A DNA stretch of 64,000 bases from JAMIFN01 sp964544605. GTDB taxonomy: Bacteria; Pseudomonadota; Gammaproteobacteria; Burkholderiales; Burkholderiaceae_C. The notes below the pieces were generated by a model. It ran no database searches and was not told the origin of the DNA. It saw nothing but the letters and a program-made list of their open reading frames with translations. Where the stretch lies: assembly GCA_964544605.1 (NCBI GenBank), contig CAZJBX010000010.1:5149-69148 (forward strand), in the 5' to 3' direction. Below, piece by piece: positions 27,115 to 35,436 of this stretch. The number at the start of each line of letters is the position of its first letter. Within the stretch, counting starts at the first letter, position 1. A program made the translations under genes and the position numbers.

Positions 27115-27996
27115 ATGTCATGGTTAGAAAAATTACTGCCTTCTAAAGTTGGCAGTGCCGAGCCACAAGCCGAGCGCAAAAGCGTGCCCGAGGGCCTGTG
27201 GGTGAAGTGCCCCAGTTGTGAGGAAGTCCTCTACAAAACCGATTTGGAGCAAAGCCAGAATGTGTGCCCCAAATGCAGCCACCACATGCGCATTGGTGCG
27301 CGGGCCCGCTTGGATCACCTGCTGGATGCCGAAGGCCGCTGGGAGCTGGGCCATGAGGTGCTGCCTGTGGACGCGCTCAAGTTCAAGGACTCACGCAAAT
27401 ACCCCCAGCGCCTGAAAGAAGCCCTGGAAGCGACGAATGAAACCGACGCATTGGTGGTGATGGGCGGCTCGATTCGTGGGGTCAGCGTAGTGGTGGCCTG
27501 CTTTGAATTCGAGTTCATGGGCGGCTCTATGGGCTCGGTGGTGGGCGAGCGCTTTGTGCGCGGCGTGAAAGAGGCCATCGCCCAAAAAGTGCCCTTTGTT
27601 TGTTTTACGGCCACGGGTGGCGCACGGATGCAAGAGGGCTTGCTCAGCCTCATGCAAATGGCCAAAACGAATGCGGCTTTGACCAAGCTCTCGGCCAAAG
27701 GCCTGCCTTACATCAGTGTGCTGACCGATCCGACCATGGGCGGCGTTTCAGCCGGTTTCGCCTTTGTAGGCGATGTGGTGATTGCCGAGCCCAAGGCCCT
27801 GATTGGCTTTGCTGGGCCACGGGTGATTGAAAACACCGTGCGTGAGAAACTGCCCGAGGGCTTCCAGCGCGCTGAGTTTTTGGTGCAAAAAGGCGCGGTG
27901 GACTTCATTGCCGACCGCCGTGATTTGCGCGCCAAGCTGGCCCATACCTTGGCCATGTTGCAGCGCCTGCCCGCTGATGCGGTGCTGGCTGAATAA
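27115..27996 (+). CDS. accD: acetyl-CoA carboxylase carboxyltransferase subunit beta
   Basis: AccD pairs with AccA to move the carboxyl group from biotin to acetyl-CoA, the first step of fatty-acid synthesis. The N-terminal zinc ribbon uses Cys32, Cys35, Cys51 and Cys54, followed by the crotonase-like core with GGARMQEGLLSLMQM and a GFAGPRVIE loop. Length (293 residues) is normal and AAGGATGG precedes the start. The common Burkholderiales neighbours trpA and folC are not present. Confidence 0.97.
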   Translation: MSWLEKLLPSKVGSAEPQAERKSVPEGLWVKCPSCEEVLYKTDLEQSQNVCPKCSHHMRIGARARLDHLLDAEGRWELGHEVLPVDALKFKDSRKYPQRLKEALEATNETDALVVMGGSIRGVSVVVACFEFEFMGGSMGSVVGERFVRGVKEAIAQKVPFVCFTATGGARMQEGLLSLMQMAKTNAALTKLSAKGLPYISVLTDPTMGGVSAGFAFVGDVVIAEPKALIGFAGPRVIENTVREKLPEGFQRAEFLVQKGAVDFIADRRDLRAKLAHTLAMLQRLPADAVLAE

Positions 27997-28023
27997 GGCC
28001 CATTCAAGGAAAAGGCCACGGCC

Positions 28024-29397
28024 ATGAGCAGCCCCCCCGTCCCGCCTGAGTTTGTGGCCTGGTTCCGCTCGGTCGCGCCTTACATCCACAAATTCCGTGA
28101 TCAAACCTTTGTCGTAGGTGTGCCTGGCGAGGCGATTGCCGCTGGGCATTTGAGCGCCATCGTGCAAGATTTGGCCCTGATTCAAAGCATGGGCGTGAAG
28201 ATTGTGATGGTGTATGGCTTTCGGCCCCAAATCAATGAGCAATTAGCGCTCAAAGGGCAGGAGTCGGTGTTCAGCCGTGGCGTGCGCCTGACCGATGCCG
28301 CCGCGCTGGATGCAGCGCAAGAGGCCGCAGGGCAGTTGCGTTTTGAGATTGAGGCGGCCTTCAGCCAAGGCTTGCCCAATACGCCTATGGCGGATGCCAC
28401 AGTGCGGGTGATTTCAGGCAACTTCATCACCGCTCGGCCCATAGGCATTGTCGATGGCTTGGATTTTAAGCATTCGGGCGTGGTGCGCAAGGTGGATGTG
28501 CTGGCCATCAGCCGCACGCTGGAGATGGGCGCTTTGGTGTTGATTTCGCCTTTTGGTTTTTCACCCACGGGCGAGGCTTTCAATTTGTCGATGGAAGAAG
28601 TGGCCACCTCTGTGGCGGTGGCGCTGAAGGCCGATAAATTGCTGTTTTTGGCCGAGATTGATGGCGTGCGCCAGCGGCCTTTTGAGGCCGAGGCGGAGGA
28701 CAACCCGATTGATACCGAGCTGTCTTTGGCCGATGCCCGCCGCCTACTGGCGCAACTGCCGCTGAATGCCGACACGGGCAATAGCGACCCCAGCCCTGAG
28801 GCTTTTTATTTGCGCCATTGCGTCAAGGCTTGCGTGGGCGGCGTGGAGCGATCTCACATCATCCCCTTTGCCCGCGACGGCGCGATTTTGCAAGAGATTT
28901 ATGTGCACGACGGCATTGGCACCATGGTCGTGGATGAGCGCCTCGAAGAGCTGCGCCCAGCCGGGGCCGATGATGTGCCCGCGATTGTGCAATTGATTGC
29001 GCCGCATGAGGACGATGGCACCATGCTGCGCCGCAGCCGCAAAGACATTGAGCGCGACATCGCCTACTACAGCGTGATTGACCATGACGGCGTGATTTTT
29101 GGCTGCGCCGCGCTCTACCCCTACCCTGAGAACGGCACGGGCGAGATGGCCTCCGTTGCCGTCAGCCCCATTGCCCAAGGCAAGGGCGATGGCGAGCGCC
29201 TGCTGCGCCATATCGAGCAACGCGCCCGCGCCATCGGCTTGAAAAGCATTTTTGTGCTCTCCACCCGCACCATGCACTGGTTCATCAAGCGCGGCTTCCG
29301 TGAGGTGGATATCGACTGGCTGCCTGAGGCCAAGCGCAAAAAATACAATATGGACCGGCGCAGCAAGGTGTTTGTGAAGCCGCTGGACGGCGCTTGA
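28024..29397 (+). CDS. argA: amino-acid N-acetyltransferase (N-acetylglutamate synthase)
   Basis: ArgA acetylates glutamate, the first step of arginine synthesis. The 457-residue protein has an N-terminal amino-acid-kinase-like regulatory domain (about residues 20-290, with VMVYGFRPQIN and LISPFGFSPTGE) and a C-terminal GNAT domain (about 310-445, with AVSPIAQGKGDGERLL, the acetyl-CoA loop). It starts 27 bp after accD behind AAGGAAAAGG, so the pair is probably one transcript. Confidence 0.95.
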   Translation: MSSPPVPPEFVAWFRSVAPYIHKFRDQTFVVGVPGEAIAAGHLSAIVQDLALIQSMGVKIVMVYGFRPQINEQLALKGQESVFSRGVRLTDAAALDAAQEAAGQLRFEIEAAFSQGLPNTPMADATVRVISGNFITARPIGIVDGLDFKHSGVVRKVDVLAISRTLEMGALVLISPFGFSPTGEAFNLSMEEVATSVAVALKADKLLFLAEIDGVRQRPFEAEAEDNPIDTELSLADARRLLAQLPLNADTGNSDPSPEAFYLRHCVKACVGGVERSHIIPFARDGAILQEIYVHDGIGTMVVDERLEELRPAGADDVPAIVQLIAPHEDDGTMLRRSRKDIERDIAYYSVIDHDGVIFGCAALYPYPENGTGEMASVAVSPIAQGKGDGERLLRHIEQRARAIGLKSIFVLSTRTMHWFIKRGFREVDIDWLPEAKRKKYNMDRRSKVFVKPLDGA

Positions 29398-29416
29398 TGG
29401 CAGCTTAAAAAAGAAT

Positions 29417-29801
29417 GAGCCAAGTGGGTCGATAAGCCGGATTCTGTGCAAAAGCCCAAAAGCCTTTGTGGTCACCATTAATCTGGGCGGGCCGATTGCT
29501 CGACCTGCTCGGTGCTACCTACCCGCCAGCACCACGGGACACATGGCATTGCTGGCCTACTTGGTATTGCTGCGCGTAGAGATTGCCCGTTTCACCCTGC
29601 CAAGGCAGAGTGCGCTGCGCGGCCCAGCTTGCGCCAGCGCCTTGCAGAACACCCAGTCGCCCAGCAGACTCGTCTCTGTTGCTCTAATCCTCACCTCGCG
29701 GTGGACGGCCGTTAGCCGCTACGCTGCCCTGTGCAGTCCGGACTTTCCTCCAGTGCGGCCTTTCGGCACTTGCACCAGCGGTGACCTGACCCACTTGGCT
29801 C
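29417..29801 (-). ncRNA. rnpB: RNase P RNA, bacterial type A
   Basis: Read on the minus strand, the RNA starts GAGCCAAGTGGGTC and ends with the complementary GACCCACTTGGCTC, forming helix P1. It contains the universal core GAGGAAAGTCCGGACT in the 5' part (CR-I) and ACAGAATCCGGCTTATCG near the 3' end (CR-V), plus GCAAGCTGGGCC-type P-helices between them. The length of about 385 nt fits betaproteobacterial type A. A run of six Ts follows the 3' end. Open frames crossing this region are not genes. Confidence 0.96.
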
Positions 29802-29853
29802 AAGGGGCGCATTATGCCAGTGGCCGCGCCCGCCTGCTTTTACAATGCCGCCC

Positions 29854-30909
29854 ATGAATCAAAAAAGCATTTATGTGTATGCGCCCAGCGGCGCAGTGCG
29901 CGACAAAACCAGTTACCGCCGCAGCCTCAAGCATTTGCAAAAATTGGGCTATGCGGTGCAGGCCGATGAAGCGGCCCTGCTGCGGGTGCAGCGTTTTGCG
30001 GGCGATGACGCCACGCGCTTGGCCGCCATTGGGCGAGCGGCGGCGGCGGGCGCTGATTTGGCCCTGATTGCCCGTGGCGGCTATGGCTTGACACGGCTGC
30101 TGCCGCATATTGATTACGCCGCTGTGGGCCAGAGCATTGCCAATGGCACGGCGTGGATGGGCTTTAGCGACTTCACCGCCTTGCAACTGGCGCTGCTGGC
30201 GCAATTGGGTGTGGGGCAGGGCAGCCACACTTGGGCGGGCCTGTCTTTGTGTGACGATGTGGCCGGCCTGCGCTGCGAGGATGGCCAGCCCGATGAAGTC
30301 ACCTTAGCCTGCATGGAAGATGTGATTTGGCACCATGCCGAGGGCGCAGGTTGGCGCATGAGCGCGGCCCAAGGCCGCCAATGGCTGGCCAGCGGTGGCG
30401 CTGAAACCCTGCAAATTGAACAAGCGCCGCTGTGGGGTGGCAATTTGTGCGTGCTCACGGCCTTGCTGGGCACGCCTTACTTCCCCGATTTCAAAGACGC
30501 GCAGCGCGGCGTGGGCGGCGGCATTTTGTTTTTAGAAGATGTGGCCGAGCACCCCTACCGCATCGAGCGCATGCTGACCCAGCTTTTGCACGCAGGCGTG
30601 TTGGCGCAGCAGCGGGCCATTGTGTTGGGCGCTTTCAATGACTACACACTCTCGCCGCACGACAAAGGCTTTGATATGCGTACCGTGGTGGCTTGGCTGC
30701 GGGCGCAATTGCCGCAAGTGCCCGTGTTGGAGGGCCTGCCCTTTGGCCATATTGACACCAAGGTTTGCCTGCCTGTGGGCCTGCGGGTCGATTTGCACCT
30801 AGAGGGCCGCGATGTGCTGCTGCTGTGGGAGCCGCCCGGCGGCCATGCCCATGCCCATGCCCATGTTTGCGGCGCAGACTGCGACGGAGAACACCACCAT
30901 GCCCATTGA
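29854..30909 (+). CDS. ldcA: muramoyltetrapeptide LD-carboxypeptidase (peptidase S66)
   Basis: LdcA removes the terminal D-Ala from tetrapeptides during cytoplasmic murein recycling. S66 motifs are visible: IARGGYGLTRLLPHID with the oxyanion Gly-rich turn, MGFSDFTALQLAL with the nucleophile Ser, and a late GLPFGHID with the catalytic His. The product is 351 residues. The C-terminus carries an extra His-rich tail (HAHAHAHVCGADC and then EHHHAH) that could bind metal and is not part of the family core. TACAAT ends 7 bp before the ATG, suggesting an almost leaderless mRNA. Confidence 0.9.
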   Translation: MNQKSIYVYAPSGAVRDKTSYRRSLKHLQKLGYAVQADEAALLRVQRFAGDDATRLAAIGRAAAAGADLALIARGGYGLTRLLPHIDYAAVGQSIANGTAWMGFSDFTALQLALLAQLGVGQGSHTWAGLSLCDDVAGLRCEDGQPDEVTLACMEDVIWHHAEGAGWRMSAAQGRQWLASGGAETLQIEQAPLWGGNLCVLTALLGTPYFPDFKDAQRGVGGGILFLEDVAEHPYRIERMLTQLLHAGVLAQQRAIVLGAFNDYTLSPHDKGFDMRTVVAWLRAQLPQVPVLEGLPFGHIDTKVCLPVGLRVDLHLEGRDVLLLWEPPGGHAHAHAHVCGADCDGEHHHAH

Positions 30910-31468
30910 ATCAAGCCGCCCTTTGTCTGTGGCCGTATTCTGCGGCTCGCGCACGGGGCACAAGCCCATTTACGCCGAGGTCGCCGCGCAAGTGGGCCGT
31001 TTTCTCGCTGAGCAGGACGTGCGTGTGGTGTATGGCGGCGGTGGCGCGGGCCTGATGCGGGTGGTGGCCGATAGCGCCTTGGCCGCAGGCGGGCAGGTGC
31101 TGGGCATCATCCCTGAGGCGCTGGAGCAGTTGGAGCACGCCCACCGTGGCCTGAGCGAGCTGCGGGTGGTGGCCACCATGCGCGAGCGCAAGGCGCAAAT
31201 GGCGGCTGAATCGGATGCCTTTATCAGCTTGGCAGGCGGCATTGGCACTTTAGAAGAGCTGGCCGAAATGTGGACCTTGAACATGCTGGGCTACCAGCAC
31301 AAGCCCATGGCCTTGCTCAATACCGAAGGCTATTACGACGACTTGGCCCGCTATTTTGAGGGCGTGGTGGCGCAAGGTTTTGCCGATGCCCAGCCCATGG
31401 CCCTGCTGCGCATGGGCACAGAACCCATTGCCCTTTTGCAAGAGCTGCTGGCGCAGATTAAGCCCTAA
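30899..31468 (+). CDS. LOG-family nucleoside 5'-monophosphate phosphoribohydrolase
   Basis: The 189-residue Rossmann-like protein belongs to the TIGR00730/LOG group that releases the free base from nucleotide 5'-monophosphates such as cytokinin precursors. It shows AVFCGSRTGH, YGGGGAGLMRVVAD and SLAGGIGTLEE; the last replaces the consensus Pro of PGGxGTxxE by Ala, leaving the GGxGTxxE part intact. ATG 30899 has GGAGA upstream and overlaps the end of ldcA by 11 bp. Function in this organism is unknown; bacterial homologues often act in purine salvage or are annotated as lysine decarboxylase-like by mistake. Confidence 0.85.
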   Translation: MPIESSRPLSVAVFCGSRTGHKPIYAEVAAQVGRFLAEQDVRVVYGGGGAGLMRVVADSALAAGGQVLGIIPEALEQLEHAHRGLSELRVVATMRERKAQMAAESDAFISLAGGIGTLEELAEMWTLNMLGYQHKPMALLNTEGYYDDLARYFEGVVAQGFADAQPMALLRMGTEPIALLQELLAQIKP

Positions 31469-31923
31469 GTTGCTGCGTTTAGCTGCTGCGCCACGGCCTG
31501 CACCGCCAAGACATAGCCTGCCGTGCCCAAGCCTGCGATTACGCCATGCACGGCGGCTGACAAATACGAGTGGTGGCGGAACGCCTCACGCGTGAAGGTG
31601 TTGCTGATGTGCAGCTCAATCTTGTAGCAATCGAGGGCCTTCAGTGCATCATGCAGGGCCACAGAAGTGTGGGTATAAGCGCCCGCATTGATGATGAGGC
31701 CGGCCATCTGCCCCTGCTGGTGCAGGGCCACGGCCTCATGCAACCAATCGACCAATTGGCCCTCGTGGTTGCTCTGCTCAAAGCGCAAGGCCAAGCCGGC
31801 CTGTGTCGCCGTCTGCTGGCACTGGACCTGCACATCGGCCAAAGTCGTGGCGCCGTAAATATGCGGCTCGCGCTGGCCCAAAAGATTGAGATTGGGGCCG
31901 TTGAGGATGAAAATTTGCTTCAT
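31465..31923 (-). CDS. aroQ: type II 3-dehydroquinate dehydratase
   Basis: AroQ dehydrates 3-dehydroquinate in the shikimate pathway, two steps from AroE encoded at 15.8 kb. The 152-residue sequence is canonical: NGPNLNLLGQREPHIYG with the catalytic Tyr loop, QSNHEGQLVDWLHEA, INAGAYTHTSVAL and REAFRHHSYLS with the general-acid His. In many proteobacteria accBC follow aroQ; here it is alone and converges on the LOG gene with a 4-bp overlap. Confidence 0.97.
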   Translation of the reverse strand: MKQIFILNGPNLNLLGQREPHIYGATTLADVQVQCQQTATQAGLALRFEQSNHEGQLVDWLHEAVALHQQGQMAGLIINAGAYTHTSVALHDALKALDCYKIELHISNTFTREAFRHHSYLSAAVHGVIAGLGTAGYVLAVQAVAQQLNAAT

Positions 31924-32066
31924 AAAGGCGAAAGGGCTGAAAAAAACGAAGGCTAGGGCATTCTAGGGCAAGCCCTAGGTGCTGCTGGCCGCAGCAGGGG
32001 CCAGCTTTGCGCTACAGTAGCGTTATATCTTGCTTGAATCCTCCCTCCACCCAGACAGGATGCTTT

Positions 32067-32513
32067 ATGAGCTCACCGCAATCCGTTCCTTTTTCCAATA
32101 CCTCGCACGCCTCTTTGTTCGGTCATTCGCGCAATGCGCCCTTGGTGGGCGGCAACACGCTCTCAGGCGGCGCAGCGCGCCCCAGCGTGATTCAGTTGGC
32201 CATCAAAGAAAAAGCCGCCCTGTATGCGGCTTACATCTCGCAATTCACTGATGGCGGCATCTTCATCCCTTCCAATAAAGACTACCAACTGGGCGATGAT
32301 GTCTATGTGCTCATGACCCTGCCTGACGACCCCATTCGCTACCCTGTGGCTGGCAAAGTCGCTTGGATTACGCCCAAAGGCGTATCAGGCAATCGCAGCC
32401 CAGGGATTGGCGTGCGCTTTCCCAGCGATGAAAAAACCGTGCAGCTCAAAGTCAAAATTGAGCAAATTTTGGCTGGGCATTTGGGCTCTGAGCGCCAAAC
32501 CCAAACCATGTAA
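32067..32513 (+). CDS. PilZ-domain protein (type IV pilus PilZ-like)
   Basis: The 148-residue protein has a beta-rich PilZ domain (YISQFTDGGIFIPSN, DVYVLMTLPDD, VAGKVAWITP, GIGVRFP). The RxxxR motif required for c-di-GMP binding is not visible, as in the original pilus-assembly PilZ. A pilU-like gene lies 850 bp downstream, which supports a pilus role. ATG 32067 has an AGGA site; the open frame begins earlier at 32007. Confidence 0.85.
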   Translation: MSSPQSVPFSNTSHASLFGHSRNAPLVGGNTLSGGAARPSVIQLAIKEKAALYAAYISQFTDGGIFIPSNKDYQLGDDVYVLMTLPDDPIRYPVAGKVAWITPKGVSGNRSPGIGVRFPSDEKTVQLKVKIEQILAGHLGSERQTQTM

Positions 32514-32516
32514 ACC

Positions 32517-32656
32517 CACAGCAGTGGCCGCTTCAGGCACTGCTGTTGAATTGGCCCAAGCTGCTTCGGCAGCTTCTTGCATTTCAGGGCCGTGCCTGAA
32601 TTCTTTTCCCCATTGGCAGGCTTTGACCTGACCGCCCTGTTTTTGACTGTTGCCCC
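32517..32656 (+). other. structured intergenic region with two hairpins
   Basis: CAGCAGTG and CACTGCTG (32519-32526, 32538-32545) form an eight-pair hairpin. AAGCTGC-TTCG-GCAGCTT (32558-32575) forms a second, with the very stable cUUCGg tetraloop. Neither is followed by a proper T-run, so they may stabilise or pause the pilZ transcript rather than terminate it cleanly. Confidence 0.55.
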
Positions 32657-33325
32657 ATGCGCCTCGCTTTATTTGACCTTGACCACACCTTATTGCCACT
32701 GGATTCGGATCACGCTTGGGGCGACTTTGCCATCAGCTTGGGCTGGCACGATGAGGCCGCATTCCGCGCTGCCAATGACCGCTTTTATGACCAATACAAA
32801 ATGGGCGTGTTGAATTTGGCCGAATACATCGCCTTCACTACAGAGGGCATCCGTGAACGAGGCCCAGAAGCCGCTGCTGCCGCGCACCAGCGCTTCATGC
32901 AAGAGCGCATCCGTCCCGCCATTTTGCCTCCAGCCCTTGATTTGATTGCCCGCCACCGCCAAGCGGGCGACACCTTGGTTTTGATTACCGCGACCAATGA
33001 ATTTGTGACCCGCCCCATTGCCGCCGAGCTGGGCTTTGAGCACTTATTGGCAGTTGAGCTAGAAAAAGACGCGCAAGGTTGGTACAACGGCAAAATTCAT
33101 GGCGTGCCCTCCTTCCGAGAAGGCAAAATCACCCGTTTGCAAGCTTGGTTGGCCGAACGCGGCAGCCGCCTAGAGGACGCACAAAGCAGCGTCTTCTACA
33201 GCGACAGCATCAACGATTTGCCCCTGCTTGAAGCCGTGCAAACGCCGGTGGCCACCAACCCCGATGCGTCCCTGCGCCAGATTGCCCAAGAGCGCGATTG
33301 GCAGATTCTGGATTTGTTCGCCTAA
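32657..33325 (+). CDS. HAD-superfamily IB phosphatase
   Basis: This 222-residue phosphatase of the SerB/CicA-like HAD-IB group has motif I ALFDLDHTLL with the nucleophile Asp, a helical cap (about residues 20-85), motif II VLITATN, a Lys in EGKITRL, and motif IV YSDSINDLPLL. All catalytic elements are intact. The substrate is not known; phosphoserine and other small phosphomonoesters are possible. Confidence 0.88.
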   Translation: MRLALFDLDHTLLPLDSDHAWGDFAISLGWHDEAAFRAANDRFYDQYKMGVLNLAEYIAFTTEGIRERGPEAAAAAHQRFMQERIRPAILPPALDLIARHRQAGDTLVLITATNEFVTRPIAAELGFEHLLAVELEKDAQGWYNGKIHGVPSFREGKITRLQAWLAERGSRLEDAQSSVFYSDSINDLPLLEAVQTPVATNPDASLRQIAQERDWQILDLFA

Positions 33326-33365
33326 GCTGATTCGGGCTTTTAAGCCCATTTGAAAGGACTCCTGT

Positions 33366-34538
33366 ATGAGTACCATGGAGCGTTTGCTGCGTTTGATGGC
33401 CGATAAAAAAGCCTCAGACATTTACCTTGCACCTGCTGCGCCAGCGACTTTGCGCATCAATGGCGTGGCCATCCCCATCAACAACCAAGCCTTGCCGCCG
33501 AATGTGGTGCCCATGCTGCTGTCTGAGATTTTGCCGGGTGAACGGGTGCAAGAGCTCGAACGCACGGGCGAGTTGAATGTGGGGCATGAGTTAGAGGGCG
33601 TGGGCAACTTTCGTATCAGCGCCATGCGCCAGCGTGGCCATTACTCGGCTGTGATTCGCTACATCCCCCGTGAGATTCCGCCCCTAGAGAGCCTGAATGT
33701 GCCGCAAAAGCTCACCGAATTGGTGATGGAAAAACGCGGCCTGATTTTGATGGTGGGGGCGACTGGGGCGGGTAAATCCACCACACTCGCGGCCATGCTG
33801 GACTACCGCAATATGCGCCAAACGGGGCATATCTTGACGGTGGAAGACCCGATTGAATTTTTGTTCACGAATAAAAAATCCATCGTCAATCAACGCGAGG
33901 TTGGAACCGATACCGAAAGCTTGGAAATGGGCCTGAAAAACGCCCTGCGCCAAGCACCCGATGTGATTCTGATTGGCGAAATCCGTGACCGCGCCACCAT
34001 GACGGCGGCCATTTCTTACGCCCAATCTGGGCATTTGTGCTTGGCCACCATGCACGCCAACAACTCCTACCACGCCCTCAACCGCATTCTCAGCTTCTAT
34101 CCCGTTGAAGTGCGCCCGACCATGCTGGGGGATTTGGCCGCTGCGCTCAAAGCCATCGTCAGCCAGCGCCTGCTGCGCACGCTGGAAGGCACGCGCGCGC
34201 CCGCTTGCGAGGTCTTGCTGAACTCGCGTTTGGTCTCAGACATGATTGAAGCAGGTGATTTTGCTGGGGTGAAAGAGGCGCTGGAGAAATCCATGGCCGA
34301 AGGCTCGCAAACCTTTGAGGACGACATCGCCCGCATGATTCGCTTGGACATGGTGGACCAAAAAGAGGGTCTGATTCACTCCGATTCGCCGACCAACCTG
34401 ATGTGGAAGCTGGGCAACCAAGCGCCCGCGCCAGGCGACACCAGCTTCAGCCTGCTCGATACCGAGCTGGCCGCCAAGCACGAGAGCGAAATGGGCGATA
34501 TGCCGCAATTTACAGAACTTGTTTTGGATGTGGACTGA
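33366..34538 (+). CDS. pilU: type IV pilus retraction ATPase PilU
   Basis: This PilT-family hexameric ATPase powers pilus retraction. The Walker A GATGAGKSTT is at residues 131-140, with VEDPIEFLF after it, the Walker B/Asp-box region around DVILIGEIRDRATM, and the His-box HLCLATMHANNS. GEIRDRATM and the long C-terminal extension (390 residues in total) fit PilU rather than PilT. pilT, normally adjacent, is not in this window. Its stop overlaps the trmB start as TGATG. Confidence 0.9.
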   Translation: MSTMERLLRLMADKKASDIYLAPAAPATLRINGVAIPINNQALPPNVVPMLLSEILPGERVQELERTGELNVGHELEGVGNFRISAMRQRGHYSAVIRYIPREIPPLESLNVPQKLTELVMEKRGLILMVGATGAGKSTTLAAMLDYRNMRQTGHILTVEDPIEFLFTNKKSIVNQREVGTDTESLEMGLKNALRQAPDVILIGEIRDRATMTAAISYAQSGHLCLATMHANNSYHALNRILSFYPVEVRPTMLGDLAAALKAIVSQRLLRTLEGTRAPACEVLLNSRLVSDMIEAGDFAGVKEALEKSMAEGSQTFEDDIARMIRLDMVDQKEGLIHSDSPTNLMWKLGNQAPAPGDTSFSLLDTELAAKHESEMGDMPQFTELVLDVD

Positions 34539-35332
34539 TGCAAAGCAGCCCTGAACCCCGCGACACCGCCGCAACAAAGACCGCGCAGGCCAGCGCCACC
34601 AGCAAAGCCCCCAATCCGCCCATGGGCGCGGATGCAGCGGCTGTGGCGCACCCACGGCAAATCAAAAGCTTTGTGCGCCGTGCGGGCCGCACCACCCATG
34701 CGCAAGAGCGCGCTTATGCCGAGTTTGGTGCGCAGTTTTTGCGCCCCTATCAAACCGAGCCGATGGCGCCTGCCAGCCTGTTTGCGCCTGAGCGGGCGGC
34801 CTTGCCTGTGGTGCTTGAAATCGGCTTTGGCATGGGCGAAACCACAGCCCATATTGCCCAAGTGCTGCCCGATGTGAACTTCATCTGCTGCGAGGTGCAT
34901 GAGCCGGGCGTGGGCGCTTTGCTCAAACGCGCTGGCGAGGGCGGGCTGGACAACATCCGCATCGTTGCGCATGACGCTGTAGAAGTGCTGGAGCACATGC
35001 TGCCCGAGGCCAGCTTGGATGGCTTGCACCTTTTCTTCCCCGACCCTTGGCACAAAAAACGCCACAACAAGCGCCGCTTGGTGCAAGCACCTTTTGTGGC
35101 CAAGCTGCTGGCGCGGCTCAAACCCGGCGCTTACATCCATATGGCCACCGATTGGCAGCCCTATGCCGAGCAAATGCTGGCGGTGCTCAGTGCCGAGGCG
35201 GCCTTAGAAAACACCGCCAACAGCGCCGATGGCTATGCCGAAAAGCCGCATTACCGTCGCCTGACCAAGTTTGAAAACAGGGGCATCAAGCTCGGCCACG
35301 GCGTTTGGGATTTGGTCTTTCGCAAGCGCTAA
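34538..35332 (+). CDS. trmB: tRNA (guanine46-N7)-methyltransferase
   Basis: TrmB methylates G46 in the variable loop of tRNAs using S-adenosylmethionine. The SAM-binding motif LEIGFGMGETTAHIA and the substrate motif FFPDPWHKKRHNKRRLVQ are both present, with a normal C-terminus. The first ~45 residues are Ala/Thr/Pro-rich and non-conserved. ATG 34538 overlaps the pilU stop, so translation is probably coupled. Confidence 0.95.
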   Translation: MQSSPEPRDTAATKTAQASATSKAPNPPMGADAAAVAHPRQIKSFVRRAGRTTHAQERAYAEFGAQFLRPYQTEPMAPASLFAPERAALPVVLEIGFGMGETTAHIAQVLPDVNFICCEVHEPGVGALLKRAGEGGLDNIRIVAHDAVEVLEHMLPEASLDGLHLFFPDPWHKKRHNKRRLVQAPFVAKLLARLKPGAYIHMATDWQPYAEQMLAVLSAEAALENTANSADGYAEKPHYRRLTKFENRGIKLGHGVWDLVFRKR

Positions 35333-35436
35333 ACGCCGCGCCTGTGGCGAAACATCCAAACGGGGGATAAGGCCAGCCGCCCAAGGGCTTAAAATCCCCT
35401 TCTATACCCTTCATAAAAACAAACTTTGGAGTCCGC

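Noticed and set aside
29468..29857. Open frame through the RNase P RNA locus
   Set aside because: The locus is explained by rnpB structure and conserved core sequences on the other strand.
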